DNA of 17,655 bases from the NCBI GenBank assembly GCA_946403565.1, contig CAMJAJ010000002.1, positions 1-17,655 of the forward strand. The letters run 5' to 3'. This document shows, piece by piece, positions 1 to 7,143 of the stretch. The stretch is from an uncultured Treponema sp. (GTDB taxonomy: Bacteria; Spirochaetota; Spirochaetia; Treponematales; Treponemataceae). Position 1 is the first letter of the stretch, and every line of letters begins with the position of its first letter. The notes beneath the pieces are model-generated. The model searched no databases and was not told the origin of the DNA. It saw only the letters and a list, made by a program, of their open reading frames with translations. Made by a program: the position numbers and the translations under genes.

Positions 1-557
1 CCCTCCCCCTCTTCTACTGCGGCCTGTCGCACTGCTTCCGCCGCGAGGCCGGGGCGGCCGGACACTTCAGCAAGGGCCTGTACCGCGTCCACCAGTTCGA
101 CAAGGTGGAGATGTTCGTCTACTGCCTGCCCGAGCAGTCCGACGAGATCCATGAGAAGCTCCGCCTGATCGAGGAGGAGATCTTCACCGGCCTGGGCCTG
201 CCCTTCCGCGTCGTGGACACCTGCACCGGCGACCTGGGCGCGCCCGCCTACCGCAAGTGGGACCTGGAGGCCTGGATGCCCGGCCGTGCGGACGAGGCCC
301 ATCCCGACGGGGACTACGGCGAGGTCACGTCCACGTCAAACTGCACCGACTACCAGGCCCGCCGCCTGAACGTCAAGTTCCGCGACGACGACGGCAAGAA
401 CAAGTACGTGCACATGCTCAACGGTACGGCGATCGCGGTCGGCCGGGCGATGCTCGCGATACTGGAGAACTACCAGAACGCCGACGGTTCGGTCTCCGTT
501 CCCGAGGTGCTCGTGCCGCTCTGCGGGTTCGACAAGATAAGCCCCAAGAAGCAGTAG
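1..557 (+). CDS. serS: Seryl-tRNA synthetase, 3' part (5' end outside the window)
   Basis: This cytoplasmic class II aminoacyl-tRNA synthetase charges tRNA-Ser with serine. Only the last 184 residues are present; the frame is open from base 3, so the coiled-coil arm and first half of the catalytic core lie upstream. Class II motif 2 is visible near the left edge ([10 protein letters not shown], then [13 protein letters not shown]). The active-site loop [12 protein letters not shown] follows, and motif 3 is [20 protein letters not shown]. The C-terminal [16 protein letters not shown] matches the usual bacterial end of the family. The coding frame continues upstream of the first ATG, so that ATG is not the real start. 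A permease gene follows 9 bases later and its Shine-Dalgarno overlaps the serS stop, so the two are probably cotranscribed. The family assignment is secure. Confidence 0.97.
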   Translation, partial: LPLFYCGLSHCFRREAGAAGHFSKGLYRVHQFDKVEMFVYCLPEQSDEIHEKLRLIEEEIFTGLGLPFRVVDTCTGDLGAPAYRKWDLEAWMPGRADEAHPDGDYGEVTSTSNCTDYQARRLNVKFRDDDGKNKYVHMLNGTAIAVGRAMLAILENYQNADGSVSVPEVLVPLCGFDKISPKKQ

Positions 558-566
558 GAGGGGCGG

Positions 567-1694
567 ATGCGGAAGAACGTCAGCTACGCGCGGTCCATCT
601 TCATCATACTGGTACTCTTCGGCATAATCCTGATGTGTGCCGTGCTCAAGATGACGGCGTCCTTCTTCCTGCCCCTCACGGTGGCCCTGCTGCTTTCCTT
701 CGTGTTCTACCCCTTCTGCAAGGGGCTCAAGAAGCTGCATGTCCCCTGGCTCGCCAGCGTGGTGATCATACTGGCCATCGCCCTCGTGGTGATCTACTCC
801 ATCGTGACCCTGCTGGTGACCTCGCTGCAGACGATTGTCGAAGCCTATCCCCGCTACGAGGCCCGCTTCACGTCCATCTACCGGACGGTCGCGATGACGC
901 TCAAGCTGCCCTTCGACGAGGACCTGTCGCTGATCTCCAACCTGCTGAATTCCTTGAACATCAGGAGCGTCCTGCAGAACCTGGCCATAACGCTGAGCAC
1001 CTCGCTCGTCTCCTTCTCCAAGGTCCTCCTGATGATCCTCCTCCTCGTGATTTTCCTCCTGATGGAGTTCAACACGATGCGGCTCAAGTTCGACATCGCC
1101 TTCACCTCCGCCGAGACCCACGAGAAGATCCTGCGGATTGTCCGCAACACGATCGCGGAGGTGACCCAGTACATATCGATCAAGTTCCTGGTCTCCCTGA
1201 TGACGGGGCTCCTGGTGACCGCCGGAACCTCCATCGTGAAGATGGACTTCCCCATCATCTGGGGCTTCCTGGCCTTCATACTGAACTTCATCCCCAACTT
1301 CGGCTCCATCATATCCTTCCTGCTCACGAGCCTCTTCGCCCTGCTCCAGTTCTACCCGGAGCTGGGCAAGGTGATCTACGTGGCGGTGCTGGTCCTCTCC
1401 GTGAACATGATCCTGGGGAACATCGTGGAGCCGCGCTGGGAAGGCAACGACCTGGGGCTTTCCCCCTTCATCATCCTCGTCTCCCTCTCGCTCTGGGGCT
1501 ACCTCTGGAGTTTCGCCGGCATGATTCTTGCCGTCCCGCTGACGGTGATCATAAAGATTGTCTGTGAGAACATAGAGCCCATGCGGCCCCTGGCGATCAT
1601 CATCGGCGGCAATCCGGCCAAGCTGGGGCGGACGGCGGAGGCGGAAGAAGAGGCTCCTGCCGACGGTCAGGCTCCGGTCCCGCCTGAGTCCTGA
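567..1694 (+). CDS. AI-2E/PerM family membrane permease
   Basis: A 375-residue polytopic inner-membrane protein. Hydrophobic segments lie near residues 10-28, 32-50, 60-87, 150-167, 205-225, 230-258, 268-285 and 300-330. The long hydrophilic stretch at about 88-150 between membrane blocks is typical of the family. Family signatures are FILNFIPNFGSIIS near 237-250 and the C-terminal NIVEPRWEGNDLGLSPFIILVSL followed by AGMILAVPLTVIIK. Members include E. coli YdiK, PerM and TqsA; substrates differ or are unknown, so no ligand (including autoinducer-2) should be assumed. The ATG is chosen because GGAGGGG lies immediately upstream, overlapping the serS stop. The last 25 residues are an acidic, proline-rich, probably disordered tail. 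The gene converges with the minus-strand PilZ-like gene 65 bases away. Confidence 0.9.
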   Translation: MRKNVSYARSIFIILVLFGIILMCAVLKMTASFFLPLTVALLLSFVFYPFCKGLKKLHVPWLASVVIILAIALVVIYSIVTLLVTSLQTIVEAYPRYEARFTSIYRTVAMTLKLPFDEDLSLISNLLNSLNIRSVLQNLAITLSTSLVSFSKVLLMILLLVIFLLMEFNTMRLKFDIAFTSAETHEKILRIVRNTIAEVTQYISIKFLVSLMTGLLVTAGTSIVKMDFPIIWGFLAFILNFIPNFGSIISFLLTSLFALLQFYPELGKVIYVAVLVLSVNMILGNIVEPRWEGNDLGLSPFIILVSLSLWGYLWSFAGMILAVPLTVIIKIVCENIEPMRPLAIIIGGNPAKLGRTAEAEEEAPADGQAPVPPES

Positions 1695-1759
1695 GCGGAA
1701 GGGGCATCTGTTGCGCTGCAAGTAGGCCTGCACAGGCGCTCCCCCCGCCGCGGGTGGGG

Positions 1760-2671
1760 CTACCTGCCCGAGAACTTCTGTCCCGAGAACTTTTCGTAGA
1801 TGAAGCGGACGTCCTCCGCCTTCATGTCGGAGAAGGCGCATGAGAAGCAGCGCTGCCCGTCCTTTCCCGAGTATATGTCGCTCACCGTGATGTCAGCCTT
1901 TATGTTCCTTTTAAAGAAGTCGCTTGCGAAGATGCCGAACTCAAACTCCATCCGGTAGCTGGACGAGATCTTGAGGGGCGAGGCCTCGCCGCTCCGCGTG
2001 CCGAGGATGACCCGTTCGCTGTCCAGGTAGATTATGTCGTAGGGCTTTACCGTGCCCTCGACGGCCTCGGTCTCTTGGGGCCGGGTGATGTAGCGGCAGA
2101 CGGAGATGAGGTAGGATATGTCCTGCCCGTCCTTCGCGCCCAGGTCGTAGGAGAAGCGCTCGTAGTACTGCTGCACCGCCGACTGCATGTAGCTTTCCAC
2201 GGACTTCCAGGTCGGCTTGGCGAAGAGGTCGAAGTCCCGGTCGGGCAGGCAGGGCAGCTCCACGGCCTGCCGCCCCTTCACGGTGTAGGACACGACGGCC
2301 TTGAAGTCGTCCTTGGAGTAGGTCCGGACCTCCCCGATCCGGTGCAGCTTGAGCGGGACGATGACCGCGTAGCCCTGCTGGGTGCGCTGGAGGCGGCTCA
2401 CGAAATGGAGCCCCAGGTGGTTGTAGTAGAACTGGACGCGGACGTTCCGGTCCACGAAATCCTCGATCGCCCTGATGGAGTAGTCGAACACGAACACCCC
2501 GTTGGGATACACGGAGAGCTTCTCGTTCGGGATGCCGATGGGAAACACGAGCGCGTCCCCGTCCCCGAAGGCCCCCTGCTCAAGGCAGACCGTCATCTGG
2601 GCGTCCTGTGTCTTCACGTACTGGAGGACCATGTTCCTCTCCATCTCATTCAGTTCACTTTCGGCGCTCAT
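1760..2671 (-). CDS. PilZ-like protein with N-terminal extension (putative c-di-GMP responsive)
   Basis: A soluble 303-residue protein with no signal peptide or membrane segment. The N-terminal half (to about residue 130) is a beta-rich domain. The C-terminal half resembles a PilZ fold. RYITR near residues 193-197 fits the RxxxR c-di-GMP motif, and about 20 residues later DIIYLDSERVILG is a degenerate match to [D/N]xSxxG. The end (CFSCAFSDMKAEDVRFIYEKF) resembles the usual PilZ last strand and helix. PilZ proteins with an added N-terminal domain are known in treponemes, where they are linked to motility and virulence; a link here is inference. The start at 2671 is preferred over an ATG six bases upstream because GGGGAGG sits 6 bases before it. 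It overlaps the end of the lipoprotein gene by 17 bases, implying coupled translation. No clear terminator follows. Confidence 0.6.
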   Translation of the reverse strand: MSAESELNEMERNMVLQYVKTQDAQMTVCLEQGAFGDGDALVFPIGIPNEKLSVYPNGVFVFDYSIRAIEDFVDRNVRVQFYYNHLGLHFVSRLQRTQQGYAVIVPLKLHRIGEVRTYSKDDFKAVVSYTVKGRQAVELPCLPDRDFDLFAKPTWKSVESYMQSAVQQYYERFSYDLGAKDGQDISYLISVCRYITRPQETEAVEGTVKPYDIIYLDSERVILGTRSGEASPLKISSSYRMEFEFGIFASDFFKRNIKADITVSDIYSGKDGQRCFSCAFSDMKAEDVRFIYEKFSGQKFSGR

Positions 2672-3299
2672 TCCCATCCTCCCCGTCCTTCTTCATAAAC
2701 TCAATCTGATTTATCTTCCAGTCCGACGCGGACTTCACCAGGTACACGTATATGTCGCACAGGCCTCCGTCCGAGAGGACGATGCGGACGGGGCACTGCA
2801 GGGAGCCGTCTTGCTCCGGCGAGCTGAGCGGCATGCCGACCACGTGGGAGACGGCCTTCCGCCTGCCGCTGAAGCCCACGCGGTATTTGAAGAGCGACAG
2901 GCTGTACAGGAAGCCCTTGTCCATGAAGCCGTCCTCCCCCTTCCCCGCCTCCAGCGCGCGGCAGAATCCGTCCAGGGCCGCAAAGGAGGCCTCGCTGTAG
3001 CCGCTCCTGTCCAGGCTGGCGAATCCTTCCAGGTAGGGATAGGTCTTCGCCTCCTCCCCGGATCTGAAGGCCGCGATGTGGGCGAGGGGGTTCCGCTCCA
3101 GGGAGGGGTAGACGGTCAGGGCGGCCGGCTCCTCCCGGTCCACGGCGGACACGTCCACCGACCAGTCCACCTTGCTCTCCTGTATCCGCGCCCGGTCCTT
3201 GAGGGTCGCCGTCCTGCCTGCCCTTCCCGCCTCCTTCTTGCAGGAGGCAAGGCATGCGGAGAAGAGGATCAGGGAAAGCAGGAGGAGCCGGCCGTCCAT
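2655..3299 (-). CDS. Small lipoprotein of unknown function
   Basis: A 214-residue protein starting with a short lipoprotein signal: MDGR, a hydrophobic run rich in Leu, then LASC. The predicted lipidated cysteine is residue 20, which would anchor the mature chain to the periplasmic or outer face of the membrane. The frame is open for 40 more codons upstream, but that stretch is Arg/Ser-rich, lies inside thiI, and is not credible protein. The ATG at 3299 lies 4 bases after the thiI stop. The remainder is mixed alpha/beta with a C-terminal strand-rich part ([20 protein letters not shown], then [12 protein letters not shown]) that recalls small periplasmic domains tracking a hydrolysed or transported ligand. 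I do not recognise the family. The gene is the middle member of the thiI-lipoprotein-PilZ-like operon, and the next gene starts inside its 3' end. Confidence 0.75.
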   Translation of the reverse strand: MDGRLLLLSLILFSACLASCKKEAGRAGRTATLKDRARIQESKVDWSVDVSAVDREEPAALTVYPSLERNPLAHIAAFRSGEEAKTYPYLEGFASLDRSGYSEASFAALDGFCRALEAGKGEDGFMDKGFLYSLSLFKYRVGFSGRRKAVSHVVGMPLSSPEQDGSLQCPVRIVLSDGGLCDIYVYLVKSASDWKINQIEFMKKDGEDGNERRK

Positions 3300-3303
3300 G
3301 CGT

Positions 3304-4596
3304 TCACTCACCGTGCAGGCGGCCCCGGCACTCCCCGTCCTGCGCGACGAAGGGCCGCGTCGCAAAGCGCGAGCCGAGCGTGTCACGGAGCGAGTAGCGG
3401 TAGATCTTCCGCTCGTCAAAGGCCTTCTGGATGAGCTCGTCTATCTCAAGCCGCCGGTAGATCTCCTTCGCGTCATCCAGCTTGGCCTTCAGCACCGGGT
3501 GGCGGGGGGTGAAGAGGACGCAGCAGTCCTCGTAGGGCAGTATGGAGGTTTCGAAGCTGCCTATCTCGACCGCGGTCGCCGTTATCTCCTCCTTGTCCAG
3601 GCCGATGAGGGGCCGGTAGAGGGGGTGCTCGGCGAAGCTTTCGGTCACGGCCAGGTTTTCGGCCGTCTGGCTCGCCACCTGCCCGAGGCTTTCGCCTGTT
3701 ATGATGCAGTTCGCGTTCACGCGGCTGGCGAGCATGTTCGCCGCCTTCATCATGCAGATGCGGAGCATGAGCGTCGTGTACTCCTTGGGGGCGGCCGCCT
3801 TTATCTTCATCTGCACGTCCGTGAAGGGGATCACGTTCAGGTGGGTGTCCACGCCATAGTCGGCGATTATCCTGGCCAGGCTGTGCACCTTGTCCTCGGC
3901 CTCCTGGGAGGTGTAGGGATACGAGTGGAAGTAGGCGCACTCCACCTTCATCCCCCGCCGCATCATGCGGTATCCGGCGACGGGGCTGTCGATGCCGCCG
4001 GAAAGCAGCAGGACCCCCTTCCCGCTCACGCCGACCGGAAGGCCCCGCCGGCCCGCCGAACCGTAGCCGCCGCCGGCCTTGCGCTGCTCCGCGTAGACGT
4101 AGCAGCGGTCGCGGACTTCGACGCGAATCACCACGTCCGGCTCATGCACGTCCACCGCGAGTATCCCCGCGTCAAAGACCGGGCCGGCCGCCTGGGTGGC
4201 GATTCCATAGGAGTTCAGGGGGAATGCCTTGTCCTCCCGCTTTGCCTCTATCTTGAAGGTGCGGGCGCCCTTGGCGGCCTCCTGCTCGGCGACCTGCCTG
4301 ACCGCCGCAGAGATGGCGGCCATGTCCTTTTCCGCCACGGTGACCTGCGCCCAGCCGGTGATTCCCAGGATGTGCGAAAGGGCGTACTCCACCCCCGGAC
4401 AGGAGTCCGGCGTGCAGCAGACGTAGAGGCGGCCGGAGCGGGTGTAGACCTTGGCCTCCACGCCCTCCAGGGCCAGCCGCATGTTCGTGACCAGCTGCCA
4501 CTCAAAAAAATGCTCGTTGCTGCCTTTCAAGGTCAGCTCGCCCAGCTTGCCGATATACATCCTGCTGTATACGGACCTGTCTATTTCTTCTCTCAT
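3304..4596 (-). CDS. thiI: tRNA 4-thiouridine synthase ThiI (no rhodanese domain)
   Basis: This cytoplasmic enzyme uses ATP and a persulfide sulfur donor to make 4-thiouridine at tRNA position 8; in some bacteria it also feeds sulfur into thiamine synthesis. It is 430 residues long, starting at the ATG at 4596. The N-terminal ferredoxin-like region ([15 protein letters not shown]) is followed by a THUMP domain at about 60-165. The PP-loop is [14 protein letters not shown], with SGGIDSP at about 199-205. The catalytic-cysteine region is [13 protein letters not shown], with Cys358 matching the PP-domain cysteine (E. coli Cys344). There is no C-terminal rhodanese domain, as in Bacillus ThiI, so a separate cysteine desulfurase must supply the persulfide. 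A TTG three codons upstream is an alternative start; neither start has a Shine-Dalgarno. The gene heads an operon and is divergent from rfbA. Confidence 0.95.
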   Translation of the reverse strand: MREEIDRSVYSRMYIGKLGELTLKGSNEHFFEWQLVTNMRLALEGVEAKVYTRSGRLYVCCTPDSCPGVEYALSHILGITGWAQVTVAEKDMAAISAAVRQVAEQEAAKGARTFKIEAKREDKAFPLNSYGIATQAAGPVFDAGILAVDVHEPDVVIRVEVRDRCYVYAEQRKAGGGYGSAGRRGLPVGVSGKGVLLLSGGIDSPVAGYRMMRRGMKVECAYFHSYPYTSQEAEDKVHSLARIIADYGVDTHLNVIPFTDVQMKIKAAAPKEYTTLMLRICMMKAANMLASRVNANCIITGESLGQVASQTAENLAVTESFAEHPLYRPLIGLDKEEITATAVEIGSFETSILPYEDCCVLFTPRHPVLKAKLDDAKEIYRRLEIDELIQKAFDERKIYRYSLRDTLGSRFATRPFVAQDGECRGRLHGE

Positions 4597-4615
4597 AGGA
4601 TGCAAAGAGTATACT

Positions 4616-4644
4616 ATATAAGGGAATTAAATTCCACCCTTGAA
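4616..4644 (-). promoter_or_regulatory. Putative thiI operon promoter (-10 position ambiguous)
   Basis: Upstream of thiI, the minus strand reads TTCAAG (4644-4639), a 17-base spacer and TTATAT (4621-4616). Just downstream the AT-rich tract TATATAGTATACT contains two further possible -10 boxes, TATAGT (4618-4613) and TATACT (4613-4608), without good -35 partners. Any of these gives a thiI leader of only about 0-15 bases. The -35 element lies on the same CTTGAAG as the rfbA -35 on the other strand, so the two promoters would compete for polymerase. Confidence 0.4.
4623..4635. promoter_or_regulatory. Perfect 6-1-6 palindrome between thiI and rfbA (candidate operator)
   Basis: GGAATT-A-AATTCC is a perfect 13-base inverted repeat in the middle of the 78-base divergent intergenic region. 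It lies 4 bases before the rfbA -35 box and inside the spacer of the best thiI promoter candidate, a position where a repressor could affect both directions. The wider context AGGG...CCCT (4621-4624 and 4637-4640) also has inverted symmetry. No protein can be assigned from sequence alone. Confidence 0.4.
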
Positions 4645-4668
4645 GAACAGTGCCCTTTGTGTTATCAT
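4640..4668 (+). promoter_or_regulatory. rfb operon promoter, predicted leaderless
   Basis: TTGAAG (4640-4645), a 17-base spacer and TATCAT (4663-4668) form a good sigma70-type promoter. Only six bases (TGGACT) separate the -10 box from the rfbA ATG at 4675, so the normal transcription start coincides with the A of the start codon. There is no Shine-Dalgarno sequence before the ATG. Confidence 0.7.
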
Positions 4669-4674
4669 TGGACT

Positions 4675-5553
4675 ATGAAAGGCATAATCCTCGCCGGCGG
4701 GTCCGGCACAAGGCTCTATCCGATTACGAAATCCGTTTCCAAGCAGATTCTCCCCCTCTATGACAAGCCCATGGTCTACTATCCGCTGAGCGTCCTGATG
4801 CTCTCCGGCATACGGGAGGTCCTGGTCATCTCCACCCCGCGCGACATAGGGCTCTTCAAGGAGCTTTTCGGGGACGGCTCCTTCCTGGGAATGCAGATCG
4901 AGTACGCGGTGCAGGACAGGCCGCGCGGCCTTGCGGATGCCTTCATCGTCGGCGAGCGCTTCATCGCGGGGGACTCGGTGGCCCTGATTCTGGGGGACAA
5001 CGTGTTCTACGGCCAGTCGTTCACGAGCACGCTCAAGCGGGCCTCGGAGCGGATCTCAAGGGACGGGGGCGCGCTCATATTCGGCTACTACGTGAAGGAC
5101 CCGACCGCCTACGGGGTCGTGGAGTTCTCCAAGGACGGCAGGGTGCTGGGCATAGAGGAGAAGCCTGCCAAGCCCAAGTCGAACTACGCCGTCCCCGGCC
5201 TCTACTTCTACGACAGCTCCGTCGTCGAGAAGGCGAAGGGCATCCGGCCCTCGGCCCGCGGCGAGATAGAGATAACCGACCTGAACAACAGCTACCTGGC
5301 CGACGGCCGCCTGAGCGTGGAGCTGCTCGGCCGCGGCATGGCATGGCTGGACACCGGGACCTACGACGGGCTCCTGGAGGCCTCCAACTTCATCGCGACC
5401 ATCCAGAAGCGGCAGGGGATGTACGTCAGCTGCATCGAGGAGATCGCGTTCTCCAACGGCTGGATCAGCAGGGACGACATGCTTGCCATGGCGGCCTCCT
5501 ACAAGACGAGCTACGGCGATTACCTCCGCTACATCGCGGACATGAGGAGCTAG
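4675..5553 (+). CDS. rfbA: Glucose-1-phosphate thymidylyltransferase
   Basis: First step of dTDP-L-rhamnose synthesis in the cytoplasm: glucose-1-phosphate plus dTTP gives dTDP-glucose and pyrophosphate. It is 292 residues long, the normal family size. The nucleotide-binding signature is [13 protein letters not shown] (residues 6-18), then [17 protein letters not shown]. Further family motifs are [50 protein letters not shown] and AWLDTGTYD. The ATG at 4675 is the first residue of the conserved domain; the open frame upstream is antisense to thiI and is not part of the gene. rfbA begins an operon with rfbC 3 bases after its stop. Its expression is probably set by the leaderless-type promoter at 4640-4668. 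The product name is secure. Confidence 0.97.
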   Translation: MKGIILAGGSGTRLYPITKSVSKQILPLYDKPMVYYPLSVLMLSGIREVLVISTPRDIGLFKELFGDGSFLGMQIEYAVQDRPRGLADAFIVGERFIAGDSVALILGDNVFYGQSFTSTLKRASERISRDGGALIFGYYVKDPTAYGVVEFSKDGRVLGIEEKPAKPKSNYAVPGLYFYDSSVVEKAKGIRPSARGEIEITDLNNSYLADGRLSVELLGRGMAWLDTGTYDGLLEASNFIATIQKRQGMYVSCIEEIAFSNGWISRDDMLAMAASYKTSYGDYLRYIADMRS

Positions 5554-5556
5554 GAC

Positions 5557-6141
5557 ATGAGCTTTGAGTTTAAGAAGACACACATAGCGGGGCTGTACGA
5601 GGTGCAGCCGAAGGTCTTCGGTGACCAGCGGGGCTTCTTCCTGGAAAGCTACAGCAGGAGGGACTTCGCGCAGGCGGGCATCGATGTGGAATTCGTGCAG
5701 GACAACATGTCATCGAGCAGCAGGGGGGTCCTGCGCGGCCTGCACTTCCAGAAGCACCACCCCCAGGGCAAGCTCGTCAGCGTGGTCTCGGGCCAGGTCT
5801 ACGACGTGGCGGTGGACCTGCGCTGCGGTTCGGCGACCTTCGGTGCCCACTACGGGGTGGTCCTGGACGGGGAGAAGCACAACGCCTTCTACATTCCGGC
5901 GGGATTCGCCCACGGCTTCTGCGTGCTGTCCGACACGGCGGTGTTCGCCTACAAGTGCACGGACTTCTACCACCCGGAGGACGAGGGCGGCCTCATGTGG
6001 AACGACGGTGCGATCGGAATCGACTGGGACAGCTACCTGGGCGGCAGCCGGCCCCTCCTCTCCGAAAAGGACGGAAGGCATCCGGCGTTCGACAGGAACG
6101 GCCGCTACTTCGATATGGACGCAAACTGGATTGGCGACTGA
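5557..6141 (+). CDS. rfbC: dTDP-4-dehydrorhamnose 3,5-epimerase
   Basis: Third enzyme of the dTDP-L-rhamnose pathway; it inverts carbons 3 and 5 of dTDP-4-keto-6-deoxyglucose. It is a cupin-fold protein of 194 residues, slightly longer than the roughly 185 typical of the family. The signature RGVLRGLHFQ contains the catalytic base His63, followed by HPQGKLVSVVSGQVYDVAVDLR. The conserved IPAGFAHGFCVLSD and YKCTDFYHPEDEGG segments carry the substrate-binding and acid (Tyr132 region) residues, and DGAIGIDW leads to the C-terminal acidic site. The start ATG lies 3 bases after the rfbA stop, with GAGGAG inside the end of rfbA as ribosome binding site. rfbD follows 13 bases later. Confidence 0.96.
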   Translation: MSFEFKKTHIAGLYEVQPKVFGDQRGFFLESYSRRDFAQAGIDVEFVQDNMSSSSRGVLRGLHFQKHHPQGKLVSVVSGQVYDVAVDLRCGSATFGAHYGVVLDGEKHNAFYIPAGFAHGFCVLSDTAVFAYKCTDFYHPEDEGGLMWNDGAIGIDWDSYLGGSRPLLSEKDGRHPAFDRNGRYFDMDANWIGD

Positions 6142-6154
6142 GGGGATTGGACAG

Positions 6155-7117
6155 ATGATTTGGCTGATAGGAAGCAAAGGAATGTTGGGGCAGGAGCTTG
6201 CCCGGCTGTTTGACCAGAACAGGATGCAGTGGGTCGGGACCGACGCGGACGTGGACATAACCTCCGCCGATTCCCTGGAGACCTTCGCCGCCTCCCACGA
6301 CAGCAGCGCGGGCCGGACGGGAAATGCCGCCAGCAAGGGGAAGGTTCCGGCGAAGATAACCTGGGTGGTCAACTGCGCGGGCTACACGGCGGTGGACAAG
6401 GCCGAGGACGAGGAGGAGCTTGCCCGGAAGGTCAACGCGGTCGGACCGCTGAACATCGCGCGGACGGCACGGCACATCGGGGCCAAGCTCATCCATATCT
6501 CCACCGACTACGTGTTCGGCGGGGACGGCTCGTCGAAGGTCCCCTATGACGATGACGCAAAGAAGTCCCCGCTCGGCGTGTACGCCGTGACCAAGGCCGA
6601 GGGCGAGGACGCGATACAGAAGGAGATGACCCAGTACTACATCCTGCGCACGGCGTGGCTCTACGGCTTTTCTGGGCGGAATTTCGTGTACCGGATGACG
6701 GAGCTCATGAACACGAACGCCTCGCTCAAGGTGGTGAACGACCAGTGGGGCACCCCCACCTGCGCCACGACGCTGGCGGACGTGATCGTGAAGGTCATCA
6801 GCTCCTCCGACAATGCCCACAGCCTCTTCGGAAAGAACGCCGCCATGCCCTATGGCGTTTACAACTGCACGGACGCGGGGCAGGCCAGCTGGTTCGAGTT
6901 CGCCCAGAAGATCTACGAATACGGCAGGAAGTACGGACGCATCCAGAACACCTGCGAGATCACGGCATGCACGAGCGATGAATTCCCGCAGAAGGCGAAG
7001 CGGCCTGCCTGGTCGGTCCTGGACAAGTCCAAGCTGCAGGCGGCGCTCCACATGAAGCTGCCGTCATGGGAAAGCGCGCTCGAAAAGTTCATCAAGTCGG
7101 ACAGCTTCAAGGCGTAA
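6155..7117 (+). CDS. rfbD: dTDP-4-dehydrorhamnose reductase
   Basis: Last enzyme of the pathway; it reduces dTDP-4-keto-L-rhamnose to dTDP-L-rhamnose with NAD(P)H. It is an extended short-chain dehydrogenase of 320 residues. The N-terminal Rossmann motif is GSKGMLG (6-12). VVNCAGYTAVDKAED, the HISTDYVFGG strand and the catalytic YAVTK (Tyr143, Lys147) follow. RTAWLYG and DQWGTPTCATTLAD are family motifs. ATG 6155 is chosen because the Rossmann fold begins at residue 1 and GAGGGG lies about 9 bases upstream; the frame is open further upstream only as a shadow of rfbC. The protein has an extra stretch of about 15-20 Ser/Ala/Gly/Lys residues near 46-66, between the DVDIT strand and VVNCAGYT, which looks like a loop insertion. 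Confidence 0.95.
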   Translation: MIWLIGSKGMLGQELARLFDQNRMQWVGTDADVDITSADSLETFAASHDSSAGRTGNAASKGKVPAKITWVVNCAGYTAVDKAEDEEELARKVNAVGPLNIARTARHIGAKLIHISTDYVFGGDGSSKVPYDDDAKKSPLGVYAVTKAEGEDAIQKEMTQYYILRTAWLYGFSGRNFVYRMTELMNTNASLKVVNDQWGTPTCATTLADVIVKVISSSDNAHSLFGKNAAMPYGVYNCTDAGQASWFEFAQKIYEYGRKYGRIQNTCEITACTSDEFPQKAKRPAWSVLDKSKLQAALHMKLPSWESALEKFIKSDSFKA

Positions 7118-7143
7118 TGCAAGGCAAAAAAAAGGAGCAGCAC

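Noticed and set aside
567..1694. Assignment as an autoinducer-2 exporter
   Set aside because: The family name is historical and members transport different or unknown substrates. No LuxS or Lsr gene is nearby.
1695..1759. GC-rich inverted repeats between the permease and the PilZ-like gene
   Set aside because: Only short or mismatched stems (for example GCCTG-CA-CAGGC) are present and none has a T run, so no terminator can be supported.
257..1841. Long open frames on both strands over serS and the permease
   Set aside because: Their translations are Arg/Pro/His/Gly-rich and show no domain. serS and the permease explain the region in the correct frame.
3300..3419. Forty-codon N-terminal extension of the lipoprotein frame
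   Set aside because: It overlaps the coding end of thiI, is Arg/Ser-rich, and would bury a clear lipoprotein signal that begins at the ATG at 3299.
3172..4674. 500-codon upstream extension in frame with rfbA
   Set aside because: It is antisense to thiI and the lipoprotein. The conserved nucleotidyltransferase fold starts at 4675 with its own promoter, so the extension is not translated.
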